The notes: generated by a model from the letters alone, not told the origin. Counted from the first letter of the stretch, positions 43,932-52,192 are shown. The stretch is DNA of 64,000 nucleotides from Sphaerisporangium corydalis (GCF_025506355.1 NZ_JANZYP010000018.1:1-64000); one strand, 5' to 3'. A program made the numbers and translations.

Positions 43932-46223
43932 ATGACAGGGGACACGAAGAGTAGCCGGGACTGGACCCAGCGTATTGCCTTGGTGGCCCGTCACGACCTT
44001 CCAGCGTCCCTGGTCGTCTTCCTTGTGGCGATCCCCCTCTCGCTCGGCATCGCCGTGACCTGCGGAGCGCCGCTGATCGCGGGCCTGGTCGCCGCGGTCG
44101 TCGGCGGCCTGGTGGCCGGGGCGCTCGGCGGGTCGGCCGTCCAGGTCAGCGGCCCCGCGGCCGGTCTGGCCCTGGTGGTGGCCGAGCTGGTGCGCACCTA
44201 CGGCTGGCGCGCAACGTGCATGATCACCCTGTTCGCCGGGGTGCTGCAGATCGTGCTCGGCAGGTTCAAGGTGGCGAGGACCGCGCTCGCCGTCTCCCCC
44301 GCGGTGGTGCACGGCATGCTCGCGGGCGTCGGCGTGGTGATCGCCCTGTCCCAGCTCCACGTGGTGCTCGGCGGGCAGCCGGAGCGGTCCGCCCTGGAGA
44401 ACCTCATCCAGCTGCCCGACCAGATCGTGCACAACCACAGCCACGCGGTCGCGGTCGGCGTGCTGACCATCGGGATGCTGCTGCTGTGGCCGCGCCTGCC
44501 GCGCGTGAGCGTCGTCCCGGCCCCGCTCGCCGCGCTGACCGTCGCGGCGCTGACGGCGGGCGTCCTGAACTGGGACATCGCGCGGGCCGACCTGTCCAAG
44601 GGGTTCGACGAATGGGCCACTCCTGCCATGCCCGTCGGCGACTGGCACGGCATCGCGGGCGCCGTCCTGCTGGTCGCGCTGCTCGCCGGGGTCGAGTCGC
44701 TGCTGTGCTCGGTGGCGGCCGACCGGCTGCACGAGGGCCCGCGCGCCGACCTCGACCGCGAGCTGACCGGCCAGGGCGTGGCGAACCTGGTGTCGGGCGC
44801 CCTCGGCGGCCTCCCCGTGGCCGGTGTGATCGTCCGTACGACGACCAACGTCAAGGCCGGGGCGCGCAGCCGGTGGTCGGCGATCCTGCACGGCGTGTGG
44901 GTGCTGCTGTTCGCCGTCTGCTTCGGCTGGATGGTCACGCTCATCCCCCTTGAGGCGCTGGCCGCCCTGCTGGTCTTCATCGGCGTCCGGATGGTCAACC
45001 TCGGCACCGTGCGCGGCCTGCACGGGCACGGCGAGCTTCCGGTGTACGTCCTGACGATGGGCGCCGTCGTCGTGATCGGCCTGGCCGAGGGGGTGCTGAT
45101 CGGTCTCGGGCTGGCCGCGCTGTCCGCCTTGCGCCGCCTCACGCGAGTGTCGGTCCAGGTACGCCTGGAGCCCGGGGACCGGTGGCACGTGCTGGTGACC
45201 GGTTCGCTCACCTTCGTCGGGGTGCCGAAGCTCACCGGCAACCTGCGGGCCATCCCCGAGGGCGCCACGGTCGACCTCGACCTCAACGTCGACTTCATGG
45301 ACAACGCCGCCTTCGAGGCCCTGCACGGCTGGCGGCTGGAGCACGAACGGGCCGGCGGGACGATCGTCATCGACGAGATCCACGCCGAGTGGTACACCTC
45401 GGCCGCGAGCGGCACCCGGGTGTCGTCGGCCAAGACGCCGCCGCAGCTCCCCGAGCGCTGGTGGCTCCCCCGGGCGTACCGGCGGGGGAACCCGCTGTCC
45501 ACCATCCCGATCCGCCACAAGGGCCGCTGGGTGCCCTCCCGGGCCGAGCCAGGCGACACCGCGGGCCCCACCCCCGGCACGCAGCCGGGGGGCGTACCCG
45601 ACCTGCTGGCGGGCACGGCCGACTTCCAGCGGCGCACCGCCCCGCTGGTCCGGCCGTTCCTCACCCGCATGGCCCGCAGGCAGGAGACCTCCCACCTGTT
45701 CATCACCTGCGCCGACTCGCGGGTGGTGCCCAGCCTGATCACCGCGAGCGGGCCTGGCGACCTGTTCACGGTGCGCAACGTCGGCAACTTCGTGCCGAGG
45801 TACGGCGCGTCCCCCGCCGACGACTCGGTGCTCGCGGCCGTCGAGCACGCCATCAGCGTCCTCGGGGTGCGGACCATCACCGTCTGCGGCCACTCCCGGT
45901 GCGGGGCGATGGCGGCCGTGCTCAGCGCCGGGGAGAAGACCGCGGGCCTGCCCGGGCTGGGGCGGTGGCTGCGGCACGGCGACCACACGCTCGCGCGCTA
46001 CATCCGTTCCGAGGACACCGGCGAGGACGAGGGCCCGTTCGACCGGCTGTGCCGGATCAACGTGATGCAGCAGCTCGACAACCTGCGCACGCACCCGCCG
46101 GTGGCCCGCCTGGAACGCGCGGGACGGTTGCAACTGGTGGGCATGTACTTCGACATCGGGGCGGCGCGCGTGCACGTCCTCAGCCGCGAGGGCTTCACAC
46201 CGGTGGCGGGCGTCCGCTCGTAG
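43932..46223 (+). CDS. SulP anion transporter fused to beta-carbonic anhydrase
   Basis: 763 aa. Residues ~20-400 are the membrane domain of SulP transporters (LPASLVVFLVAIPLSLGIA; QVSGPAAGLALVVAELV; GALGGLPVAGVIVRTTTNVKAG). Residues ~405-490 are a STAS domain (LDLNVDFMDNAAFEAL). After a ~65-residue linker, ~555-755 is a beta-carbonic anhydrase: zinc/active-site residues C593, D595, R597 in ITCADSRVV and H654/C657 in CGHSRCGA. SulP-CA fusions are thought to take up bicarbonate and interconvert it with CO2 at the membrane. ATG at 43932. Confidence 0.93.
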   Translation: MTGDTKSSRDWTQRIALVARHDLPASLVVFLVAIPLSLGIAVTCGAPLIAGLVAAVVGGLVAGALGGSAVQVSGPAAGLALVVAELVRTYGWRATCMITLFAGVLQIVLGRFKVARTALAVSPAVVHGMLAGVGVVIALSQLHVVLGGQPERSALENLIQLPDQIVHNHSHAVAVGVLTIGMLLLWPRLPRVSVVPAPLAALTVAALTAGVLNWDIARADLSKGFDEWATPAMPVGDWHGIAGAVLLVALLAGVESLLCSVAADRLHEGPRADLDRELTGQGVANLVSGALGGLPVAGVIVRTTTNVKAGARSRWSAILHGVWVLLFAVCFGWMVTLIPLEALAALLVFIGVRMVNLGTVRGLHGHGELPVYVLTMGAVVVIGLAEGVLIGLGLAALSALRRLTRVSVQVRLEPGDRWHVLVTGSLTFVGVPKLTGNLRAIPEGATVDLDLNVDFMDNAAFEALHGWRLEHERAGGTIVIDEIHAEWYTSAASGTRVSSAKTPPQLPERWWLPRAYRRGNPLSTIPIRHKGRWVPSRAEPGDTAGPTPGTQPGGVPDLLAGTADFQRRTAPLVRPFLTRMARRQETSHLFITCADSRVVPSLITASGPGDLFTVRNVGNFVPRYGASPADDSVLAAVEHAISVLGVRTITVCGHSRCGAMAAVLSAGEKTAGLPGLGRWLRHGDHTLARYIRSEDTGEDEGPFDRLCRINVMQQLDNLRTHPPVARLERAGRLQLVGMYFDIGAARVHVLSREGFTPVAGVRS

Positions 46224-46284
46224 CGCGCATGGTGGAGGACGCGCTCGTGAATGGGCGCCGACCGCCGGACGTCCGCTCGTAGCG
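46211..46284 (+). repeat. Stop-spanning 15-bp duplication (SulP-CA gene)
   Basis: CGTCCGCTCGTAGCG occurs at 46211-46225, where it encodes the last residues VRS and the TAG stop, and again exactly at 46270-46284, 59 bp downstream. Confidence 0.7.
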
Positions 46285-46341
46285 GATTCGCTGACCGTGA
46301 AAGCCCGGGCCCGCCCCTGCCCACGGGTCGAGAGTGGGGCC

Positions 46342-47355
46342 ATGAGAATTCTGGTGCTCGGTGGTTCGGTGTTCCTCGGCCGCGCCGTCGTGGAGGAGGC
46401 CCTGCGGCAGGGGCACGACGTCACGACGTTCAACCGGGGCAGGTCCGGGGAGGACCTGCCCGGGGTGACGGCCGTCCGCGGTGACCGCGAGGTCCCCGAG
46501 GACCTGGCGGCGCTCGCGGCGGGCGGCGAGTGGGACGCCGTCGTCGACCTGTGCGGTTTCACCCCCAAGGTGGTCGCCGCGTCCGCTCGCGCCCTGTCGG
46601 GGCGCGCCGCGACGTACGCGTACGTCTCGTCCATCTCGGCCGTCTCCACCTGGCCGGCCGAGCGCGTCGACGAGTCCGCGCCCCTGTGGGAGTGCTCCCC
46701 CGACGCGGGCCCGGAGGACGGCGACTACGGGGTGCTGAAGGCCGGCTGCGAGCGGGCCGTCGAGCGGTACTTCGACGGCGAGGCGCTGAACCTGCAGCCG
46801 GGGCTGATCCTCGGCCCGTGGGAGAACGTCGGCCGGCTGCCGTCGTGGCTGCGGCGCGTCTCGCGGGGCGGCCGGGTCCTGGCACCCGGCGACCCGGACC
46901 GGCCGATGCAGCTCATCGACGCCCGTGACATCGCGGCCTTCACCGTCGACCTGGCGGCCAAGGGGACCGGCGGCCGCTTCCTGCTCACCGGCCCCGCCGG
47001 GAACACCACCTTCGGCCGGTGGCTGGCCGACATGATCGAGGTCACCGGCGCCGACACCGAACTGGTGTGGGTGGAGGACCGGTTCCTGCTCGACCGCGAC
47101 GTCGAGCCGTGGACCGAGCTGCCCCTGTGGGTGCCCTCCGCCCCCGACTCGGAGGGCACCTGGAACGTGTCGGTGGCGAAGGCCGAGGCCGCCGGCCTGC
47201 GGTGCCGCCCGGTCGCCGAGACCGTGCGCGACACCTGGGACTGGTACAAGGACCGCGATCACGATGCCCTGGCACGACGCCTGCCCAGCTGGGGGCGGCA
47301 CGGCATCGCGCCGGACAAGGAGGCGGAGATCCTCGCCGCGTGGGACGCCCGCTGA
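46342..47355 (+). CDS. NAD-dependent epimerase/dehydratase family protein
   Basis: 337 aa, extended short-chain dehydrogenase fold. Glycine loop GGSVFLG (7-13), then VDLCGF, SSISAV, and the active-site region DYGVLKAGCE with the YxxxK Tyr/Lys pair. LQPGLILGPWENVGRLP and QLIDARDIAAF are typical of the reductase/epimerase group acting on nucleoside sugars or similar. Substrate unknown. ATG at 46342. Ends with AEILAAWDAR, a sequence duplicated just downstream. Confidence 0.85.
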   Translation: MRILVLGGSVFLGRAVVEEALRQGHDVTTFNRGRSGEDLPGVTAVRGDREVPEDLAALAAGGEWDAVVDLCGFTPKVVAASARALSGRAATYAYVSSISAVSTWPAERVDESAPLWECSPDAGPEDGDYGVLKAGCERAVERYFDGEALNLQPGLILGPWENVGRLPSWLRRVSRGGRVLAPGDPDRPMQLIDARDIAAFTVDLAAKGTGGRFLLTGPAGNTTFGRWLADMIEVTGADTELVWVEDRFLLDRDVEPWTELPLWVPSAPDSEGTWNVSVAKAEAAGLRCRPVAETVRDTWDWYKDRDHDALARRLPSWGRHGIAPDKEAEILAAWDAR

Positions 47356-47431
47356 CGGCACCGCGACGCCCGTCACTACCGCCGGACCGGCCCGGCGGCG
47401 GAGATCCTCGCCGTTGGGACGCCCGCTGACG
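47322..47431 (+). repeat. Stop-spanning ~35-bp duplication (epimerase gene)
   Basis: GGCGGAGATCCTCGCCGCGT and the next 16 bases (47322-47357), which encode AEILAAWDAR and the TGA stop, recur at 47397-47431 with one base missing. The copy lies 75 bp downstream and has no role as coding sequence. Confidence 0.85.
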
Positions 47432-47471
47432 CGCCTTCCTGGGCACCCACCTCGCGGAGAAGGCCGGGTGT

Positions 47472-47630
47472 CACGGAGGCGCCCGGTCAGCGGGCCGCGC
47501 GTCTGCGTTCCGCGCGCCTGCGTTCGGGACCGGGCTCCTCGCGGGGGGCGTCGTGCCGGCTTTCCCTGACGGGTTCACCCAGGCCCAGGATGGCGTGGGT
47601 GAGCCCGATGGCGATGGCCAGATGTCTCAT
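47472..47630 (-). CDS. Possible small ORF with strong Shine-Dalgarno
   Basis: 52 aa, start ATG at 47630 preceded by AAAAGGAGTGATCGAC, an excellent ribosome site. The product begins MRHLAIAIGLTHAILGL, a hydrophobic helix, then a proline/arginine-rich tail of poor coding quality. It is divergent from the MocR regulator gene, as the targets of such regulators often are. It may be a small membrane peptide, or a gene shortened by a frameshift: another frame of the same region gives a more natural charged tail (PVRESRHDAPREEPGPERR). Confidence 0.35.
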
Positions 47631-47680
47631 GTCGATCACTCCTTTTCGCCTCCGACGCTACCGATCGACTGGCATAGACC

Positions 47681-47686
47681 TATAGT
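47681..47686 (+). promoter_or_regulatory. -10 element of a leaderless mocR-type gene
   Basis: TATAGT ends eight bases before the ATG at 47695, so transcription should begin at or next to the start codon. The stretch 47668-47690 (CTGGCATAGACCTATAGTCC) contains a rough inverted repeat (TGG-CATAG / TGGACTATAG) that may be the autoregulatory site of the regulator. Confidence 0.5.
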
Positions 47687-47694
47687 CCACTTGT

Positions 47695-49101
47695 ATGGCA
47701 GATGAGTGGTCCAGTTGTGGTCTCGACCTCCTCATGGCGATGGATCCCGGCAAGGGGGTGCGCGCCGGGCTGGAGCACGCCCTTCGTGAGGCCGTGCGGT
47801 CGGGGCAGTTGCCGCCCGGCACCCGCCTGCCCTCGACGCGGGTCCTGGCGGCCGACCTCGACGTGGCCAGGGGCTCGGTGAGCCAGGCGTACGACCAGCT
47901 CGTGGCCGAGGGCTACCTGATGGCGCGCCCGGGCTCGGGCACCACGGTGGCCCCCCGCCCCGAACGGCCGGCGGCGCCGTCGTCCGACCCGTGGGCGGGC
48001 GCCCCGGCCCCCTCGCTCGACCTGCGCCCCGGCCTGCCCGACCTGTCGTCGTTCCCCCGCGCGACCTGGCTGGGCGCGGTGCGGCGGGTCCTGCGGTCCG
48101 CGCCGCACACCGACCTCGGGTACGGGGACTGGCGCGGCCACATCCTGCTGAGGCGCGCCCTGGCGGAGTACCTCGGGCGGGCGCGCGGCGTCGTCACCAC
48201 CCCCGAGCAGATCATGGTCTTCGCGGGCTACTCCCAGGCGCTGGCCATGCTCTGCGGCGCGCTGCGGAGGCTCGGCGGCACGACCGTCGCCTTCGAGGAC
48301 CCCTCCCATCCGGGCTACCTGGCGAGCGCGCGCGACGCCGGGCTCGCCGTCGGCACCGTCCCGGTGGACGGCGACGGGCTGGACGTGAGCCGGGTGGACC
48401 CCGCCGCCGAGACCGTCGTGGTGACCCCCGCCCACCAGTACCCGCTCGGGGTCACGCTGAGCTCCCGCCGGCGCATCGACCTGGTGGGCTGGGCCTGCGA
48501 CACCGGCGGCACGATCGTCGAGGACGACTACGACGGCGAGTTCCGCTACGACCGCCAGCCCGTCGGCGCGCTCCAGGGCCTGGCCCCCGGGCAGACCGTC
48601 TACGCGGGCACGGCGAGCAAGACGCTGGCGCCGGGCCTGCGCATCGCGTGGCTCGCGGGCCCCCCGAACCTCGTCGGCCCGGTCAGCGACACGCGGGCCT
48701 GCGAGGACCCGCACGTGTCGGTCCTTGAGCAGCTCGTCCTCGCCGACCTCATCGGCAGCGGGGAGTACGACCGGCACATCCGGCGGAGCCGGGGCCACTA
48801 CCGCCGCCGCCGCGACAAGCTGGCCGCCGCCCTGGGCACGGTGCCCGGCATCCGCCTGCGCGGCGTCGCGGCCGGGATGCACGTGGTGGCAGAGCTGCCG
48901 CCCGGCCGGCACACCGAGGAGGAGGTCGTCGGGCACGTCGAGAGCAGGGGCGTCGCGGTGGAGGGGCTGTCGGGCTACCGGCACGCGGGCGCCGGCCCTC
49001 CCGGTCTCATCGTCGGGTACGGTACCCCTCTGGAGCACGCCTTCACGCCCGCGCTCACCACGTTCACCGCCGCGCTGGCGGACATATACGGACGTACCTG
49101 A
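47695..49101 (+). CDS. MocR-type regulator (GntR HTH plus PLP aminotransferase domain)
   Basis: 468 aa. Residues ~15-85 are a GntR winged helix (GVRAGLEHALREAVRSGQLP; LPSTRVLAADLDVARGSVSQAYDQLVAEG). Residues ~110-465 are a fold-type I aminotransferase domain with Asp in EDDYDGEFRYDR and the PLP lysine in GTASKTLAPGLRIAW. MocR proteins control PLP, GABA or amino-acid genes, usually divergent ones. The divergent neighbour here is only the possible small ORF at 47630, so the target is open. The start is leaderless (see -10 at 47681). Confidence 0.92.
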   Translation: MADEWSSCGLDLLMAMDPGKGVRAGLEHALREAVRSGQLPPGTRLPSTRVLAADLDVARGSVSQAYDQLVAEGYLMARPGSGTTVAPRPERPAAPSSDPWAGAPAPSLDLRPGLPDLSSFPRATWLGAVRRVLRSAPHTDLGYGDWRGHILLRRALAEYLGRARGVVTTPEQIMVFAGYSQALAMLCGALRRLGGTTVAFEDPSHPGYLASARDAGLAVGTVPVDGDGLDVSRVDPAAETVVVTPAHQYPLGVTLSSRRRIDLVGWACDTGGTIVEDDYDGEFRYDRQPVGALQGLAPGQTVYAGTASKTLAPGLRIAWLAGPPNLVGPVSDTRACEDPHVSVLEQLVLADLIGSGEYDRHIRRSRGHYRRRRDKLAAALGTVPGIRLRGVAAGMHVVAELPPGRHTEEEVVGHVESRGVAVEGLSGYRHAGAGPPGLIVGYGTPLEHAFTPALTTFTAALADIYGRT

Positions 49102-49160
49102 GTAGCCCTGATGCCACTTTCGGACTAGTGCGCCAGAAGGGCGTTAGTCATGGTTACTGG

Positions 49161-49178
49161 CCCCCTTCGAGGGGTTTT
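49161..49178 (+). terminator. Terminator of the MocR gene
   Basis: CCCC - TTCGA - GGGG (49162-49174) followed by TTTT, 60 bp past the stop. A short but canonical intrinsic terminator. Confidence 0.55.
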
Positions 49179-49226
49179 GGACCGTACGCTCCCGACGGGT
49201 GATCTCTGGGTGTTAACGTCGGCGGC

Positions 49227-49535
49227 GTGGCAGACCCCGGGGGCACCAGACGTCCTGAAGAGCACGAGCACACGAGGACCCTGACGGGTCCTCCGCCGGA
49301 CATGGCGCTGGTGAGGACGCTTCGCCCGCAGGGCTACGACGAGGTGCTCAACGTCGGGCACTTCTTCCGCAAGGGCCAGCCCGTGGTCATGGACCTCACC
49401 GGGCTGTCGGACGCGGACGCCAAGCCGCTCGTGGACTTCGCCGCCGGGCTCGTCTTCGGGCGCAGGGGCGGTATGGACCGCATCGCCCACAAGGTCTTCC
49501 TGCTCGTCCCGCAGGGTGTGGCCGCCGGCGCCTGA
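49227..49535 (+). CDS. SepF paralogue (cell division SepF-like protein)
   Basis: 102 aa. Residues ~35-95 match the SepF core: LRPQGYDEVLNVGHFFRKGQPVVMDL, then DAKPLVDFAAGLVFGRRGG and KVFLLVP. SepF tethers FtsZ to the membrane by an N-terminal amphipathic helix; that helix is not obvious here, and the first 30 residues are hydrophilic. Actinomycetes have several SepF paralogues of which only one is in the division cluster; this is an extra copy. GTG at 49227 may be leaderless (GTTAAC at 49212-49217). Confidence 0.82.
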   Translation: MADPGGTRRPEEHEHTRTLTGPPPDMALVRTLRPQGYDEVLNVGHFFRKGQPVVMDLTGLSDADAKPLVDFAAGLVFGRRGGMDRIAHKVFLLVPQGVAAGA

Positions 49536-49559
49536 CCCGCCCCGCGCGACCCGGCGAGT

Positions 49560-50132
49560 CTAGAGCGGCGGTGTGACGTCGACGAACGGGGTGCAGTTGG
49601 CGGGCCACGCGGTCGCGCCGGTCACCGTGCACCCCGTCTCCTTGACCACCCCGCCGTGCGTCCGCACGGTGACCTGCAGCACGTTCGGGGCGGTCGGCGA
49701 CACCGACATGGCGACGTCGCTCACCTGCGCGGGGTAGTTCGAGACCGTCGAGATGTCGTGCCATGGCATGGCGCCCGCCGTCAGCGGGTCGCGGATCAGG
49801 GTCGTCCCGTTGGCCTGGACGACCGCGATGTACTTCTGGGGACCGAACAGGGTCACGGTCGGCAGGGCGATGGTCGAGCTGAGCCCGTCACCCAGGGCCC
49901 GGGGGCGTGGCGGTCCGGGCGGGCAGGTCTCACAGCATTTCCTCTTGCCGTACACCCTGTCGTCGTCGCAGGTCGGCTTGACGTGCGTGGTTGCGGGAAG
50001 GCGGCCGGCCCCGTGGGCCGCCTTATGCCCGGAGACATCCGGCCCCTCGACGCCGGCCCAGGCCATCACCGGGGACGTCAGCGCCACCACCCCGCCAGCG
50101 ATCACCGCCAGCGCCCAAGCGCTTTTACCCAT
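49560..50132 (-). CDS. Secreted protein of unknown function
   Basis: 190 aa. Signal peptide MGKSAWALAVIAGGVVALTS...AWA (~1-27). The mature part starts with a cysteine-rich segment (CDDDRVYGKRKCCETCPPG), then an all-beta-looking domain (VTLFGPQKYIAVVQANGTTL; NVLQVTVRTHGGVV) with two more cysteines. ATG at 50132 gives the signal peptide; the frame continues upstream without one. I do not recognise the family. It is convergent with the SepF paralogue. Confidence 0.6.
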   Translation of the reverse strand: MGKSAWALAVIAGGVVALTSPVMAWAGVEGPDVSGHKAAHGAGRLPATTHVKPTCDDDRVYGKRKCCETCPPGPPRPRALGDGLSSTIALPTVTLFGPQKYIAVVQANGTTLIRDPLTAGAMPWHDISTVSNYPAQVSDVAMSVSPTAPNVLQVTVRTHGGVVKETGCTVTGATAWPANCTPFVDVTPPL

Positions 50133-50328
50133 GACCGGGCATATTTCCCGAGAAATCACTCGATTTCCCCATATCGCTTGAATTCCCATGAAACGGCTTA
50201 CCCAACACGGCCGGTACCGCGCCGTGACCAGGCAATACCCGCTCGACAAGGGGGTGACGCGGTATCAACGTAGGGATACCGAAAAGCGATCGACCCTGAA
50301 TGACCTCATTCCCGGCACGGGTGGGATA

Positions 50329-50832
50329 TCAACGCGCGCGGGTATGGATCGTGCTCCAATTCAGTTCCCAGGTCGCCCCGCCGTCCCAGGAGAACCGCTG
50401 CTCCCACCGGGCGCCGTCGGCGCCCAGGTCGTCCCAGTCCCATTTCACCCGGACGTCGTCACCGTTGATGACCTCGGCCCCGAAGAACTCCCCGTGCGCC
50501 CCGCTCCACCGGCCCTCCATGGGGTTGTCGTCGATCAGCCCCGGCTGCCGGGTGGAGATCCACCAGATCCGCCAGTTTCCGGTCCGCGGGTCGAACAGCC
50601 GCAGCGTCATGGCGTCGAGCGGCTCCCCGGACGGCGGCATCGCCGGCGCCACGAAGGGTTCGACGTTGCCCAGACCACCGAGGACCGGCTCGCAGTTCAG
50701 GCTCGACTCGAACTCCACCCAGGTCGTGCATTTCCGGTCGAGCACGTCGGCCAGCTTGCGATTGCGCGACTTCCAGCGCCCGTGGAAGAAGTCGAAATCA
50801 TGTCGCCCATCGGCGTTCGCGTTCTCTGTCAC
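50329..50832 (-). CDS. Hypothetical protein, DUF1579-like
   Basis: 167 aa. HDFDFFHGRWKSRNRKL near the N-terminus and RLFDPRTGNWRIWWIS, then WEQRFSWDGGATWELNW, fit a small beta-barrel, calycin-like fold as in DUF1579-type proteins. No catalytic residues are evident. GTG at 50832 is preceded by TAGCGT with seven bases between, again a leaderless arrangement. The 196 bp to the secreted-protein gene hold nothing recognisable. Confidence 0.6.
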   Translation of the reverse strand: MTENANADGRHDFDFFHGRWKSRNRKLADVLDRKCTTWVEFESSLNCEPVLGGLGNVEPFVAPAMPPSGEPLDAMTLRLFDPRTGNWRIWWISTRQPGLIDDNPMEGRWSGAHGEFFGAEVINGDDVRVKWDWDDLGADGARWEQRFSWDGGATWELNWSTIHTRAR

Positions 50833-50982
50833 GCCACGAACGCTAGGACCTCCCCACTGACACCTCATGTCAGCAGGATCAGTCCAATTCCCGCGTTACG
50901 CCCCGGCGTACCGGCCCCGAGGTTCGCCCGGGACGGTCGCGGGATCGGATGAACCAGAGTGGGCGCGGTGTTGTGGAATGGC

Positions 50983-51396
50983 ATGGGAGATCGCTTCGCG
51001 GATCCGAACGTCATCACGCGACTGCTGGACGACTCGCGCACGTGGGCGTTCGTCGGGCTGACCGGCAACCCCGGGCGGACCGCCTACGACCAGGCCCGCC
51101 GGCTCCAGGGGCGCGGCAAGCGCATCGTGCCGGTGAACCCGGCGGCGTCCGAGGTCCTCGGTGAGCAGGGGTACGCGACCCTGGCCGAGGTCCCGGTCCC
51201 GGTGGACGTGGTGGGCGTCTACCGCAGGACGCGGGCGGCGGGGGCCGTGGTGGACGAGGCCGTCGCCGCCGGAGCGAGGGCCGTCTGGCTACCACTCGGC
51301 GTCGTCGACGAGGCCGCCGCCCAGCGGGCGCTGGACGCCGGCCTGGACGTGGTCATGAACCGCTGCCCCGCCATCGAATGGTCCCTACGTCACTGA
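50983..51396 (+). CDS. CoA-binding domain protein
   Basis: 137 aa. A Rossmann-type CoA_binding_2 domain (YccU-like): TWAFVGLTGNPGRTAYDQAR, RIVPVNPAASEVLGE, AVWLPLGVVDEAAAQRALDAG and VVMNRCPAIEW. Proteins of this kind bind CoA; their role is unclear. The ATG at 50983 gives the usual N-terminus; a GTG at 50959 is possible. Confidence 0.85.
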   Translation: MGDRFADPNVITRLLDDSRTWAFVGLTGNPGRTAYDQARRLQGRGKRIVPVNPAASEVLGEQGYATLAEVPVPVDVVGVYRRTRAAGAVVDEAVAAGARAVWLPLGVVDEAAAQRALDAGLDVVMNRCPAIEWSLRH

Positions 51397-51502
51397 CCTA
51401 CCTCACGCAGGCCCGGAACGGGCACCTCGCCGTCCAGCTTGGAGGTCCAGGGCAGGTGGTGGCCGGGCGGCAAGGCACCATACCTCATCGCGCTCAGCGG
51501 GG

Positions 51503-51540
51503 AGGCATGGGCTCAGTGGGCAGGCATGGGCTCAGTGGGC
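51503..51540 (-). repeat. Stop-spanning 19-bp perfect tandem duplication (acetyltransferase gene)
   Basis: AGGCATGGGCTCAGTGGGC (plus strand) is repeated exactly at 51503-51521 and 51522-51540, with the first bases of a third copy after it. The second copy contains the TGA stop (51532-51534) of the minus-strand gene. Confidence 0.85.
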
Positions 51541-52155
51541 AGGCAGGGTGGGATGCGGGGATGCCGGGGAGACGCCGGCCATGTCGGCGGTGATGGCCCA
51601 CCGCTCGTGGTCGCGCCAGGCGCCGTCGATGAACAGCAGGTCGGGCGAGAGCCCCTCCATGCGGAACCCGTACCGCTGGACGAGCTTGATGGAGTCCTTG
51701 TTCCCCGGCTGGATCTGCGCGTCCAGCCGGTGGAGCCGCAGCTCCTCGAAGGCGTACTTGATCAACAGTGCCATGGCCTCGGACATGTACCCCTGACCCA
51801 CGGTGGGGGCGAAGGCCGCGTAGGCGATCGAGGCGTTCTGAAACCGCCCCCGGATGACGCTGTTGAGGTGCACCGCACCGGCGATGGCCCCGGTCTCCCG
51901 GACCCGGACCAGCAGGCATTCATCATCAGACCGGTCATACCGCCCGACGAGCGCCCGGAACCCCTCGACCGTGCCGGGCAGCGAGATCCACGGATGATGC
52001 AGATCAAGGCTCACCCGCACCAGCCCCAGATACTCCTCCTCATCACGCAAGGAGAGGGACCGCAAACTCACCCGCGAAGACCCCTCAGACGCACCACCAA
52101 AATCCACCCCAATCGCCGCCTGTCCACCTTCTTGCACCCCATCGTCCTGATTCAC
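51532..52155 (-). CDS. RimJ/RimL-like GNAT acetyltransferase
   Basis: 207 aa. Residues ~30-190 are a GNAT domain of the ribosomal-protein N-acetyltransferase type: VSLRSLSLRDEEEYLGLV, GAIAGAVHLNSVIRG, ASIAYAAFAPTVGQGYMSEA (acetyl-CoA loop) and LDAQIQPGNKDSIKLVQRYGF. It acetylates an N-terminal amine of a protein or a small amine. GTG at 52155 chosen; the longer frame runs into the ABC transporter region. It lies 37 bp after the ABC operon and may belong to it. Confidence 0.85.
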   Translation of the reverse strand: MNQDDGVQEGGQAAIGVDFGGASEGSSRVSLRSLSLRDEEEYLGLVRVSLDLHHPWISLPGTVEGFRALVGRYDRSDDECLLVRVRETGAIAGAVHLNSVIRGRFQNASIAYAAFAPTVGQGYMSEAMALLIKYAFEELRLHRLDAQIQPGNKDSIKLVQRYGFRMEGLSPDLLFIDGAWRDHERWAITADMAGVSPASPHPTLPAH

Positions 52156-52192
52156 GCACGAAACTGTACCGCGAGCCCACGAGTCAGGATCA

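Noticed and set aside
42330-46649. A 1439-codon open frame on the minus strand opposite the disordered protein and SulP-CA genes
   Set aside because: It is a shadow of the real plus-strand genes: composition is arginine/glycine/valine noise with no domain, a normal by-product of very high GC third positions.
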